Shown: piece after piece, positions 1-9,760 of the stretch | Numbering within the stretch: the first letter of the stretch is position 1 | Layout: every line of letters begins with the position of its first letter | Assembly (NCBI GenBank): GCA_014281115.1 | Contig: JACONQ010000005.1 | Location: 3,658,001 to 3,722,000, forward strand | Length of the DNA: 64,000 bases | Direction: 5' to 3' | Source of the DNA: Laburnicola sp. R22_1 | Taxonomy: Eukaryota; Ascomycota; Dothideomycetes; Pleosporales; Didymosphaeriaceae | Made by a program: the position numbers and the translations under genes | Notes under the pieces: generated by a model | Told to the model about the DNA's origin: nothing | Database searches by the model: none | The model's input: the letters and a program-made list of their open reading frames with translations, nothing else

Positions 1-1091
1 GGAACCTAAACACGTTAGGGGGCCCTTGAGAACCCTAGAGAGGCCTAGATATGCCTAGGTTGGCCCTACTCACCTAGAAACAATCCCAACCGGCGTTAGC
101 GCACTTAACGCACTTGAGTATAAGATCGTCCTGGCCAGGGTCGATAACGCCATCTAAGATGTAGGTCTTGCGGTCCTGTAGAGCTCTGTGGTCCTCTTAG
201 AAGAACTAGCAAGAATAAACTTCCTCAACTTCGTCATTATAGAGCTCGTCCACTAGACTTTAGAGGCAGGTTATACAGGGGTTCGTTGTAATAAGTGCAT
301 TGTCCTAGGCCATTTTCTTTAACCTCTGCAAAGTACCAGACATCTTAATAAGGGTAAGATAGGGCTAGATAGGCCTAGATCGGGCTTAACTGGGGCCAAG
401 GCTGTTCCAAGGAGGTTAAATGGGTCGAAAAAAAGGATTAGGCAACGTCGAAGCGGACTGTCAAGCGTCGTTAGCTCTAGACAAGCCTAGATGGGTATAG
501 GGGGACCCCCCACAGGCCCAAGAAAACCCCAGATTAGGGGTGTTTTGGCCTAGAAGGGGCCTAGATCACCCTAGATTACCCTTGTCGGAGCCTGCTAGGA
601 GCGCCTATCCCAGGGGGTACTTACGCTAGAATAAGTGGCGACGTGGGGAGAGTAGGGAGAAGAGGTAATGGAGCGGCAGGGCTGGGGGTAAACTTATAAA
701 GGTACGCTAGTCCAAAATAGGCTAGTTAAGCGAGCTTAGCTAGCCTATTTAGGAAAATTTCTCTGGCGACCTCGGGGTCGAGGTCCTTTAAAGAAAGGGA
801 GCTTTGTCACAACGCGTCCCCTGTGGCAGCGTAACCCCCTAGTTGACCTAGACTGGCCTAGATTAGCCTTGGCTAGGGCAGAGTTTTCTTCTTAGGCCTT
901 GTAGCCTTTAGACCTACTTTCCTTTTTTAAGGGATCCCCTTAATAGTGAATTGATAGATTAAGCATTGTACCCACAATCTTACAAATATTTTCTAGTCTA
1001 TATTAGAATATTATATTATATTTGCTAAGGGTATTAGCCTAGTGTATATATCTTTTATTTAACCTTTTAGACTTTATAAAGTATATAAGTG
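1..1091. other. CTAG-rich degraded repeat DNA, no gene
   Basis: No usable reading frame is present. The first 900 bases contain many copies of CCTAGA/CTAG words in otherwise moderately GC-rich sequence, then the base composition drops to strongly AT-rich. CTAG is what CCAG or CTGG becomes after CpA->TpA change on either strand, so I read this as RIP-altered repeat DNA whose original identity cannot be recognised by eye. Confidence 0.6.
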
Positions 1092-1214
1092 TATGTAGCA
1101 TTATTTTATCTACCTAGAAGTAGGACGATAAAGGCTTTTATCTTAAATAACATAATAAAAAAAGCAGAGCCCTCTACTTAGTAATTAAAAAGGCGTAAAA
1201 AGGTAATAATAATA
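1092..1214 (+). repeat. Copy of ~120-bp terminal-repeat family
   Basis: It begins TATGTAGCATT and contains CTACCTAGAAGTAGGACGAT, AAGGCTTTTATCTTAAATAA and CTACTTAGTAATTAAAAAG. The same block recurs at about 19.6, 19.9, 20.1, 20.2, 23.0, 51.8 and 62.6 kb in both orientations. The consensus start is TATGTGG-GTTAA followed by CTACCTAGGGGTAG. Differences between copies are mostly C->T/G->A. It probably is the terminal inverted repeat of a DNA transposon or MITE family; no partner end is obvious next to this copy. Confidence 0.7.
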
Positions 1215-2150
1215 AAAAGCGCGTTTAAACTACTAAGCGAGCTTAGTAGTCTTAGCGTAGGACTACTTTTATAAGCAAAATTTTTATAAAGAGGCTACTT
1301 AGAACTTTAGAAGAAATAAGACTTTAGCGCAACTATACTATAAGCTATTTTTTCTCTACTATTAAAAGTTATAAACTGCTATTCTAAGTTATAAACTACT
1401 ATCTAGATTATTGTAAATAATATAAGTTAATATATTAATAGGTATATTTCTTATAAGTAGTAGGATAAAGGTAATACGTACTAGATATACTATTACTCTA
1501 TTGCTATATTAAGGTTATTCTTAATAAATCTTCTACTATTTCTTTATATCCTGCTATCTACTTAGTTAATAGCAACTCTACTAACACTAAGGTACTTACT
1601 AACGCTAAAAAGTATATACTAGAGTTCTATATAACTATTATTTAGATAATAACTATATTAGAGTTCTATTTTGTTTGTAAGATGCTTGTCTAGCGCAAGG
1701 AGGAATAGATATACTTAACTATTTATAAGGCTATCCTTATCTACTAGTTAGGTTAGTAGCTAGTCTAGTTTGCTAAGGATAGAATAATTATATTCCTACA
1801 CTAGTGGACGCAATTACTTCTTATTAGTAATAGAATTATCTAGTAGAGGATATAAGAGAATAATAAAGTGTTTATTAATAAGCTATAAAGTGGTAAAAGT
1901 GTTATATAGATCTGCAAGATTCTTCTAGCTATTATTGTTACTATTAAGTTAGCTTATTTAAGCAAGTATGCCGCGTAGCAGCGTAAGCAAGAATAACTAA
2001 TAATAGTAGTAGTACTAAGCTAGGTAGACTGTGTATAGCATAAGTAAACCTTACGTTAGGACTAAGAGCTTATAGGTATTAGGGGGTGTAAGTAAGTTTA
2101 AACTGTTGTTGCATTACTAAATATTTAAGGTTAGTCTTTAATTAGAATTT
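1215..2150. other. RIP-degraded DNA with a possible decayed plus-strand frame
   Basis: The stretch is AT-rich and holds no intact gene. One plus-strand frame between about 1255 and 2095 is long except for TAA/TAG codons, as expected of a RIP-killed transposon coding region. Its residues match no family I recognise. Confidence 0.35.
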
Positions 2151-3504
2151 GGTGCTGTACATAGTAGTATATAATAACCTTCTATCTTAACCTACTTTAA
2201 CCTTAAACTAAAAAAATAGGTTAAAAAAAGTATTCGGCAAGCCGATATATAAGTGTATAGGGGATAGTCTAAAGTATATTATACTACTTTTTAGTTACTT
2301 TAATAACTATAAGTATTTCTTTATTATAGATTATATAATTTGCCTTTATAAAAGTGTGTTTAGTAAAGAAGTAGGCAATTAGCCTAAGGACTTCTTCTAT
2401 ATTAAACTATAAGAAGTAGGCTCTAGAGGCCTAGCCTAAAGAGTTAGTTTTTAATACTCCTTTCTTCTTAGTATTAAAGTAGGCTAGTATAGACTTAGTG
2501 TAGAATACTTTTTTTAGATAGTTAAAGGCCTACTATTATTTCTACCCCTATAAGAAGGAAGTTTCCTTCCTAGTTAACTTTATTAATAGAAATACTACTT
2601 TTAAGAAGTTCTTTATAAACCTTTAGTAAAAGTTAGCAAGCCTAAAAAAACTCTAAACACCCTTTATATCTATAAAAGAAGCCTAATTTTAGATAGCTTT
2701 AACCTTCTCTAGGTCTATGCTAATCCCCTTTTTATACTTTATAATAAATTTAAAGTACTTAGTTTTAGTAACTATAAATTTACACTTCTTAATATCTAAG
2801 TATAGCCTTACCTTACCTGACTTCTCTACTACCTATTATATTTTATCCTAATAGTCTCTTAAAGATCTGCTAGAAAATATAAAGATATTATCTATATAGG
2901 CAAAGTAGAAGTTATCTAAGTACTCTTTTAGAATATAGTTAATATATCTCTAGAAGGTGTTTAGTGTATTAGCTAGTCTAAAGAGGACTACTAGCTACTT
3001 ATATAACTTAAACTAGATTTAGAAAGCTATTTTCTATTTCTTTTCCTTTGCTATTTTTAACTTATAAAAGGCTTAAATTATATTTAACTTTATTAGCTAC
3101 TTAGCCTTAATAAAGAGCTATAATATCTTCCTAATAAGAGGAAGGGGGTAGTAGTTCTTCTTTAATAAGGCATTTAACGTCTTATAGTCTATATAAAACT
3201 ATAAACCTTTTTTAGATTTCTTTGCAAATAATACTAGTGCTGTAGTGCTAGACTTACTTACCTAAATAAAGCTATAATTAAGGTACTCTATTAGTTTCTT
3301 ATAAAGAACTAGTAATATCCCCTTTAATATACTATAGAGGGGGCTAAAGGGGATTTTTAAGATCTTTCTATTCTTCTTAATAAGAGAAATTAAGTAATTA
3401 ATTCTAGAGCCTTATAATAGGAGAAGTTTATTAGCTTGTTCTTTTAAGAAAACTTTTACTTAGTCTAGGAGCTACTTAGGAAGATAGTCTCTTAGATCTA
3501 TCTT
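2150..3504 (-). pseudogene. Outer Gypsy element, reverse transcriptase/RNase H part
   Basis: Read on the minus strand, the RT of a Ty3/Gypsy element is recognisable although many codons are TAA/TAG. Seen pieces include IDYKTLNALLKKNYYPLPLI (RT block 2), a PFGLANAP-like block, FAYVDN in place of the YLDD catalytic box, and LYLDIKKCKF followed by a GF-I box. An RNase H-like region with AYFNTKK follows toward 2.2 kb. The frame stops abruptly at 3504, where the inner Gypsy element is inserted. Its upstream (protease/gag) half resumes at 15987. All lesions seen are compatible with C->T change, so the element is dead. The left end was not found. Confidence 0.75.
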
Positions 3505-3697
3505 TATAAGGGTTCGGGTCCGCGATAGTTAGGATAAAAGTAAGTTAATTTCTAGTATATAGAATACTGCTATACTAAGTAGATAGGTAAAAGGGCAGCA
3601 CCTTATAGGTGCTGCCGCGCTAGTGGCCGAATTGGGCCTAGCGCTAGATTAACGTTATTCCGGATTTCGAGCCAGGTGCTGCTATGGATCTATAACA
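3505..3697 (-). repeat. 3' LTR of the chromovirus
   Basis: This LTR matches 15788-15986 nearly throughout, including GGCAGCACCTTA-GGTGCTGCC, a perfect hairpin around 3598-3616. On the plus strand it starts TATAAGGG where the partner has TGTAAGGG, and it ends TATAACA against CATAACA. Differences are mainly C->T or G->A, so this copy is the more heavily RIP-altered of the two. Confidence 0.85.
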
Positions 3698-3712
3698 CTA
3701 CTCCCCCCTCTA
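3698..3712 (-). other. Polypurine tract of the chromovirus
   Basis: On the minus strand the 15 bases directly upstream of the 3' LTR read AGAGGGGGGAGTAG. This is the expected position and composition of the plus-strand primer of an LTR retrotransposon. It fixes the element's orientation as minus. Confidence 0.75.
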
Positions 3713-4172
3713 TAGCCTTAAGCTCTAGCGAGACTTATGTCTATTATATAACCTAACTATCTCGCACTATTGCAGTGTATTCTAAACTATCGCACGCTAT
3801 TACGCGTTATTATAGACTATTCCTAGCTAGTTAGGGACTATCGCGGCTAGTAATAGTGCTATTATAATGTGTCTAGCAGCGTTACTAAGTTTAGTAGATT
3901 GTTTTAACTAACGCTATAGAGGCAACCTTCTCTAATAGGATACTTTACTAAGATAAACAACTTAGTTACTTATAATATAGTAAAGCGTTTCTATTGCACC
4001 TACGTAATAACGTATATAGCACTAATTTTGTTTATTAGCACTTCTTATTAGGTCGCTAGGTTCCTAAACTTAATGTGTTTAGTAGGTTTACGCGGGTTAT
4101 TACTGTAAAACTAGTTTACTACCTTTGGAGCGTTAATAAGGAGCATCTATAGTTTCTATAATAGGTTATTAG

Positions 4173-4369
4173 TGTAAGGGATCACTTAAGGCATTAAAGG
4201 TTAAAATTAAGAAGTTAATTTTACTAAGATATCGAGGTGGCGTATAAAGACTGTTAACAGCTGCCTTATATACCCACACGTAGCCGAGGCGCTAATGCCT
4301 AATCGGGTAAGGTTCCGGGGCTCGGCGGAACCTTCCGCCGGGCGCGCCGCACCTCAGGAATCCCTAACA
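4173..4369 (-). repeat. TRIM LTR, 3' copy in element orientation
   Basis: It differs from the other LTR at about three sites, all of RIP type: GCATTAAAG for GCATCAAAG, GTTAAAATT for GTTGAAATT, and GTTAATTTT for GTTGATTTT. Confidence 0.85.
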
Positions 4370-4666
4370 TCACCTCCCCCTTCAACAAGCTTCGTCCCGA
4401 AGCGTTAATTCCAATGTGGGCCTTTCGTGGCAGTCGCGCCATACCCATTCATACAAAATCGTATGGGGCTCGATGTGGGAGGTCGCAGATGTGGTGGATG
4501 CGTGAATCGCATTGCCTATCCTGGCAACATCGATCGTGCGGGTGTGCGGTCGCTTCGCAACGGCGGGGTGGTCGGATTTTGGCCCTGTCCTGGGCGCAGG
4601 GGCACCAAGCTGTCGTGCTTAGAGACCCTACAGCATGTCGCAGCTGATGCGCGGACCTCGATATAG

Positions 4667-4863
4667 TGTAAGGGATCACTTAAGGCATCAAAGGTTGAAA
4701 TTAAGAAGTTGATTTTACTAAGATATCGAGGTGGCGTATAAAGACTGTTAACAGCTGCCTTATATACCCACACGTAGCCGAGGCGCTAATGCCTAATCGG
4801 GTAAGGTTCCGGGGCTCGGCGGAACCTTCCGCCGGGCGCGCCGCACCTCAGGAATCCCTAACA
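4667..4863 (-). repeat. TRIM LTR, 5' copy in element orientation
   Basis: This copy keeps C or G at the three sites changed in its partner. It contains a GC-rich hairpin, GGTTCCG...CGGAACC, followed by GCCGGGCGCGCCGC. Confidence 0.85.
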
Positions 4864-4868
4864 ATTAG

Positions 4869-7440
4869 AACCCTTGGGATAGTTCTTCCACTTAACTAGG
4901 TACTAAAGTAAACCTTTCTTATTGCGGCGGTATGGATCTTAGAGATTACTATTAATACAATAGTTTAGTATAGCTTTAATTGTGTAATCCGAGGTGTCGT
5001 CTACGTTAATATTAATAGGGCCCTTAGGTTCTAATTACTGTCTAGGTAGCGTGTTGCTAGGTTGTTTATATAATAACTATAGGTAGAATACATTATATAT
5101 GCGTCCTATTTTTAGCGGTAGGTCTATTTTATATATAGAGTTATTAATAACACGTGTAATAGTAAATAGTCTATAGTATTTTATATTTAATAATTTGCTA
5201 GAACGTATTATTTTAATAAACCTTATGTCTAATATAACTTTATTACTAACGCGTAACTTAGAAGTAGGCATGTGGTCCTTGTTTACATATTTTATCTGCT
5301 TCGCTTATGCCTAGGCCATATTATCTTAATAGAACTATTAAAGATTCTCTAACTTAGTAACAAACTTGTCGGCGCGTTGCTAGTTAGCTTGGGCGGGAAC
5401 GAATAGTGACGTTATTAATTTAACTAGTTTGTAGATTAAGGATTGTAGTAGATAGCCCTTAGTTGCCATAAATAAGGCGACGCTAGTAGAGTTACTAATC
5501 TAATTATTTGTAACAAACTTAGCTATTAGCAGAAATAGTGCCTAATTATTCTATTAGTAATTTATATAAGCTTGTAGGTACTATTTTACCTAGGCATTAA
5601 CGATTTTAGTCTGGCCGTTAGTCTTTAGATAATAGGAAGTTAATACCTTAGGTTAGGTACCTAATTGTTAGCATAGACGACGCCAGAAATATAAGACAAA
5701 CTAAGCGCTATAATCACTAATAATTTGTGTAGGGTATTTCTTCTCGCGCCATATGTACTTAACAAACGCACGGACTAGCATTGTGACTTTAAGATTAGTA
5801 ATAGGGATAAACTTCTTCTTCTTAGATAGGCAATTAACTATAATAAGTATACTAGTATAGATGCAGCTATAATCTTTGCAGGCTAGTAGTTTAGTAATAT
5901 AATTAATTAATATGCTCTTCTAGTATTAATCTAGGATTAGTAATGAGCGGAGAAGTCTATGCTTGCCTTTTTTATTAACCTTAGAGTAATAGTATATTAA
6001 ACAATTGCGTATATACTATGCAACGTCTGTTGTTATACAAGACTAGTAAAACTAACAACTTAGATTGTAGTATATAGCGTGCTTACTAGGGTGGCCTATA
6101 CATAACTTATTATAAGAGTCTTTAATAATTGTAGTGCGTAGAGGTCTATTATCTAGTATATATATCTTATTCTTTATATATAATAAGTTGTCTTATAGTT
6201 AGTAGTCTCTAAGCTTAATTTGTAGTTTCTTGTTATATATAAGTAATAATAAAATGCGATATTATCCCTTAAGTTTTGCTTTTATAATGGCTTGCAGGTC
6301 CTTATTAGCGGGATACGCATTTTTAATTCTAGTAATAAGGTCTTTCTCTAAATCTCTGTTATTAGTAGGAGAATTAATCCTTATCTTCTCCTTTGCCTTA
6401 GGCGACTACACTTGTAAAGGTGCTAAGAAGGATAACGCTAGCAATTTTTTTATAGACTTTTTGCTAATATAATCCTTCTTACTAATTAAGTATATTATAA
6501 GAGCCAGGTTTATAATAGTATCTATAAGTTTACTAGTAAGAACCTAAGCTATATAGACTATACATTATAATGTATTCTTATAAGCATAATATAAAGTATA
6601 GGCACAGCTAGTGTGCGTGTTACTATTGCAGCCATTACTATCTTTAGAACTATAATAGGCTTAGTGGCTGCTAGCGCGGGCTTTTAGCGCAATATAATAC
6701 AGCTTAAGGATTGTTTAGACTTATTATTAATGTTATTTATTATTTGCGCCCTTAGGGAGATTGCTAGGACGCCTGATTAAAGCGTCTGCCTTAGTGCCTT
6801 AGTTACCTAGTATGTATCTAATAAGGAAGTTAAACTCTAAGAGAAATTCAGCCTATTGTACTTATTAGCGATTTAGTCTCTTATTAGTCATAAAGTAGCG
6901 CAATGCTAAGTGGTCTAATATGACGTTAATAGGCGATTTTGTGCCTAATAGCTCGAAACGCTATTCCTTAAATGCGCGCATAATTGCGAGCAACTTCTTA
7001 TTGTAAATTTTATAGTTGCACTTAGCTGGGTTTATCTTATATAACAAAAAGGCGACGGGTTTTAATACGCTATCGTGCATCTGTAATAAGACTATAGCAG
7101 TAACAAAGTCGGACGCGTTTGTCTCTAACTAGGTCTCTAAGTTAGCGTTAAAGTGGGCGAGTATAGGTGCGCGTGTAAAGGCTTGTTTAAGTTATTTAAA
7201 AGCTTAGGCGGCCGCGGAGTTAGCTACTAATAGAAATACTTTAGTCTAGGTATTTAATTTCTTAGTTAGCTCTGTGAGTAGTTGTGTGAGCTGGCTAAAT
7301 CCTAGAATAAACCGGCGATAGAAGTTTGCGAATCCTAGGAAGGCCTATATATCTTTAATACTACGCGATAGTTGCTATTCTTATATTGTGCTAACCTTAG
7401 CGGAGTCCATCTTAATACTGTCTGTAGTCAGGATAAGTCC
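4869..7440 (-). pseudogene. Chromovirus pol, C-terminal half (RT end, RNase H, integrase, chromodomain)
   Basis: On the minus strand from 7440 downward the RT connection region reads FLGFANFYRRFILGFSQLT. RNase H follows with ETNASDFVTAVVL and a VILDHLALRYF box, then an integrase core with ISDYSA and KTNGQTKIVNA. Near 5271-5077 a post-integrase segment carries LRVSNKVILDIRFIK and YRLFTITRVINNSIYKIDLP, and a chromodomain-like LVKWKNYPKG follows near 4900. Many TAA/TAG codons interrupt every domain. The TRIM inserted immediately after the chromodomain. The RT N-terminal half lies beyond the Tc1-like insertion at 8981 and above. Confidence 0.8.
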
Positions 7441-7442
7441 TA

Positions 7443-8978
7443 AGTACGGAGGTGCCTTTCAAAAGTCTTTTCCTGGACCGTGCACGGTGGCGTAAGCCAC
7501 TGCTCTTGGCGCTAGCACCCCTCATAGCAAAAATCCCTCAATCTTCATTATTGCTACTCTTCTATCTACCTAATAATGCCTTTGTACGACATTGCCACCC
7601 GAGCTCAAGCCTTGACTCTAAAGCTGGCTGGCTTTTCAAATACTAAGATCGAGTCTATAACTGGAATCCAGCCGCGCACGGTTAATGCTATCTATTGCAA
7701 GGCTATCACCCGAGGACTAAACCCCGCTAAGAGCAAGACAATCCTTAACAAATACGTTAAAGATGGCAATTAATCTGGTCGCCCAAAGAAGCAAACTAAG
7801 GAGCTAGTTGAAGATGTACTGTTAAAGGTCCATTAAGATCGATATGCTCGCGAGAAGACCTGCGCTTAAATTATAGCAGAGATTAGAGGAGTGTTAGATA
7901 TTACAGTCTGGCGAATCCTTAGAGCATCTGGATATTAAAAGACAAAGCCCACCCGCAAACTAGGGCTAACAGATAAGATAAAGCGAGCCTGTTATTAATT
8001 TACTCTTAATTATAAGGACTAGACAATTAAAGACTAGAAAAAGGTTATCTAGTCTAATAAGACATCTGTTGTCTATGGTCTTTAAAGAGGGGGATACCGC
8101 GTTTAACGTCTACCTTCTGAGCGTTTTATTAAGTCCTGCATTCGGCCGCGGTAGAAGGGGTTCTCTGAGTTTATGTTTTGGGGTTGCTTTTTGTACGACT
8201 TAAAAGGACCATGTTATATCTGGAAGGCAGAGACAAAGAGCGAAAGAAAGATTGCAGATCAAGAACTAGAAGCTATAAATAGAGAACTTAAGCCTATTCT
8301 TAAGGCAGAGTGGGAGCTAAATACGCCTTTAGCTTAAATAGGCCTTCAAAATCAGCCAGGACAAAAACCACAATGGAAGTGGGATAGAAAGCATGGTAAG
8401 CTTAAAAGAGGGAGCGGAACTGGGATTAATTGGTAGAGATACTGCCGTCAGGTTGTTATTCCTAAACTAATTCCCTTCGTACAAGAATGTGAGAAGACTC
8501 AACCTGGGGTAATAGTTTAAGAGGATAGTGCAAGCCCACATAAGTCTTTCTATAAAGACAGGCTCTATAGCTTGGCTACGGTCGTACAATTACTATGGCC
8601 TGGAAACTCCCCTGACTTAAATATAATTAAGCCAGCCTAGCCTCATATAAAAAGAGTAACAACAAAGAAAGGGTCTCCTTGGTTAAGAGCTAAGGCAGAG
8701 CGTGTATGGCAAGAGGCATAGGGGGCGTTAGAACAGTGGCGGATTCAGGCTTAGATTGAGAGGATTAAGCGGCATATTTAGGAGATTCTTCGTCTTAAAG
8801 GTGGTAATGAGTATAGAGAGGGTAAGACTGAGAAGGTACGACGGTTTGAAGCTCCTATAGTAGATAATTAGGTTAATATTAAATAGAGATGTCTCTCGTA
8901 CGAAGAATTTGGTGGCGTTTTTAGCTTGCGCCACTGTGCACGGTCCAGGAAAAGACTTTTAAAAGGCACCTCCGTACT
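7443..8978 (+). mobile_element. Tc1/mariner-like DNA transposon
   Basis: The element has inverted repeats of about 50 bp. The left end starts AGTACGGAGGTGCCTTTCAA and the right end is its near-perfect reverse complement, including the CCTGGACCGTGCAC block. It is flanked by TA (7441-7442 and 8979-8980), the Tc1/mariner target. The Gypsy RT frame breaks at the left TA and resumes after the right one, so it landed inside RT. Its single gene is a RIP-killed transposase. The ends remain nearly perfect, so it could still be mobilised if a related transposase were present. Confidence 0.85.
7576..8860 (+). pseudogene. Tc1-like transposase, RIP-inactivated
   Basis: The N-terminus, from MPLYDIATRAQALTLKLAGF, is a homeodomain-like helix-turn-helix with a GIQPRTV recognition helix. 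It is followed by KKVI*SNKTS, FMFWGCF, a second catalytic aspartate region (EDSASPHKS near 8525) and GNSPDLNIIKPA near 8605, where the family has an invariant D/E residue. At least ten in-frame TAA/TAG codons interrupt it after residue 65, all explainable as C->T on one strand or the other. Without stops it would be about 430 residues. No function remains. Confidence 0.8.
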
Positions 8979-8980
8979 TA

Positions 8981-9760
8981 ACGCGTTTAACCTTAAATTA
9001 TAACTTATAGACGTCTAAGAATAGTCTAGCGTTAACAAGCTTCTTAACTACTATCTAGATATATATCTTATACTTATTCTTATTGTTAGAATAGATAAGT
9101 ACGTTGTCTAGGTACGTAGTATAGAAGTCATCTAGATATTCTCTTAGGACAATGTTAATATAAGATTAAAAGGTCCCTGGGGCATTATATAACCTAAATA
9201 GCATAACTAGGTACTTGTAAAGGCCATAGTGGATTAAGAAAGCTGTTTTTTCCTTGTTACCCTCCTTGACTTGTACAGTATTAAAAGCGGCTATTATGTT
9301 AACAATACTTATAATTTGTGCTTTTGTTAGTTGTGCCATAGTCTCCTTAATTAAGAGTAGAGCGTTCTAGTTCTTCTTTGTTGCCTTATTTAAGGCGCGG
9401 TAATCGACGCAAATCTGTAGTCCCCTTCTAGATTTCTTAATGCATAGTACGGGCGTGGTATAAGGTAAGCTGCTTGGGCAAATAAAACCTTTGCCTAATA
9501 TCTTACTAATGTATACCTTCACCGCTCTATATTCCTTGCGGGTTAACCTATATATCTTAGGATGTGGTACTATAGCCTCTGGATTCAGATCGATAACATA
9601 GTCCACTCTAGATCGACGCAGGGGTAGTTTATTAGCTTTCTTAGGATTGAATCCATAAGCCAGGTTAACTAGAAATAGTAGTAATAGCTCGACAATTTCT
9701 TCTCTAGTAATCGCGGGCTTTTCTAGTTTCTTTATATACTTTTTAAAGTTAGCATCTAAT
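8981..9760 (-). pseudogene. Chromovirus reverse transcriptase, N-terminal half
   Basis: The minus-strand frame 9606-9367 reads MDYVIDLNPEAIVPHPKIYR and then YTTPVLCIKKSRRGLQICVD, followed by YRALNKAT. These are the typical first RT blocks of Gypsy elements. The frame continues with stops toward 8981 through the palm region (a YLDDFYT-like box near 9130), then is cut by the Tc1-like insertion. The short open stretch is a fragment and not a gene. Confidence 0.8.

Larger units (their letters stand above)
4173..4863 (-). mobile_element. TRIM-like miniature LTR retrotransposon
   Basis: Two 197-bp direct repeats (4173-4369 and 4667-4863) start TGTAAGGGAT and end ATCCCTAACA. They enclose only 297 bp, and the whole is flanked by a perfect 5-bp target duplication, ATTAG (4168-4172 and 4864-4868). 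The internal part has no credible gene. On the minus strand a purine tract (GAAGGGGGAGGTGA) abuts the LTR at 4369, so the element runs on the minus strand. Its LTR tips (TGTTA...CCTTACA on the minus strand) and purine tract resemble those of the surrounding chromovirus, suggesting that it used that family's proteins. It sits in the chromovirus just after the chromodomain. Confidence 0.85.

Noticed and set aside
4414..4773. Open frames of 76-85 codons inside the TRIM
   Set aside because: All frames are about equally open in this short GC-rich interior and show no gag or other domain; the element looks non-coding.
4173..4863. A Cassandra-type TRIM with a 5S rRNA segment in its LTRs
   Set aside because: I looked for the conserved 5S internal control region words in the LTR and did not find them.
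7452..7646. 64-codon plus-strand frame at the Tc1-like left end
   Set aside because: It reads through the terminal inverted repeat and overlaps the true transposase start at 7576 in another frame.
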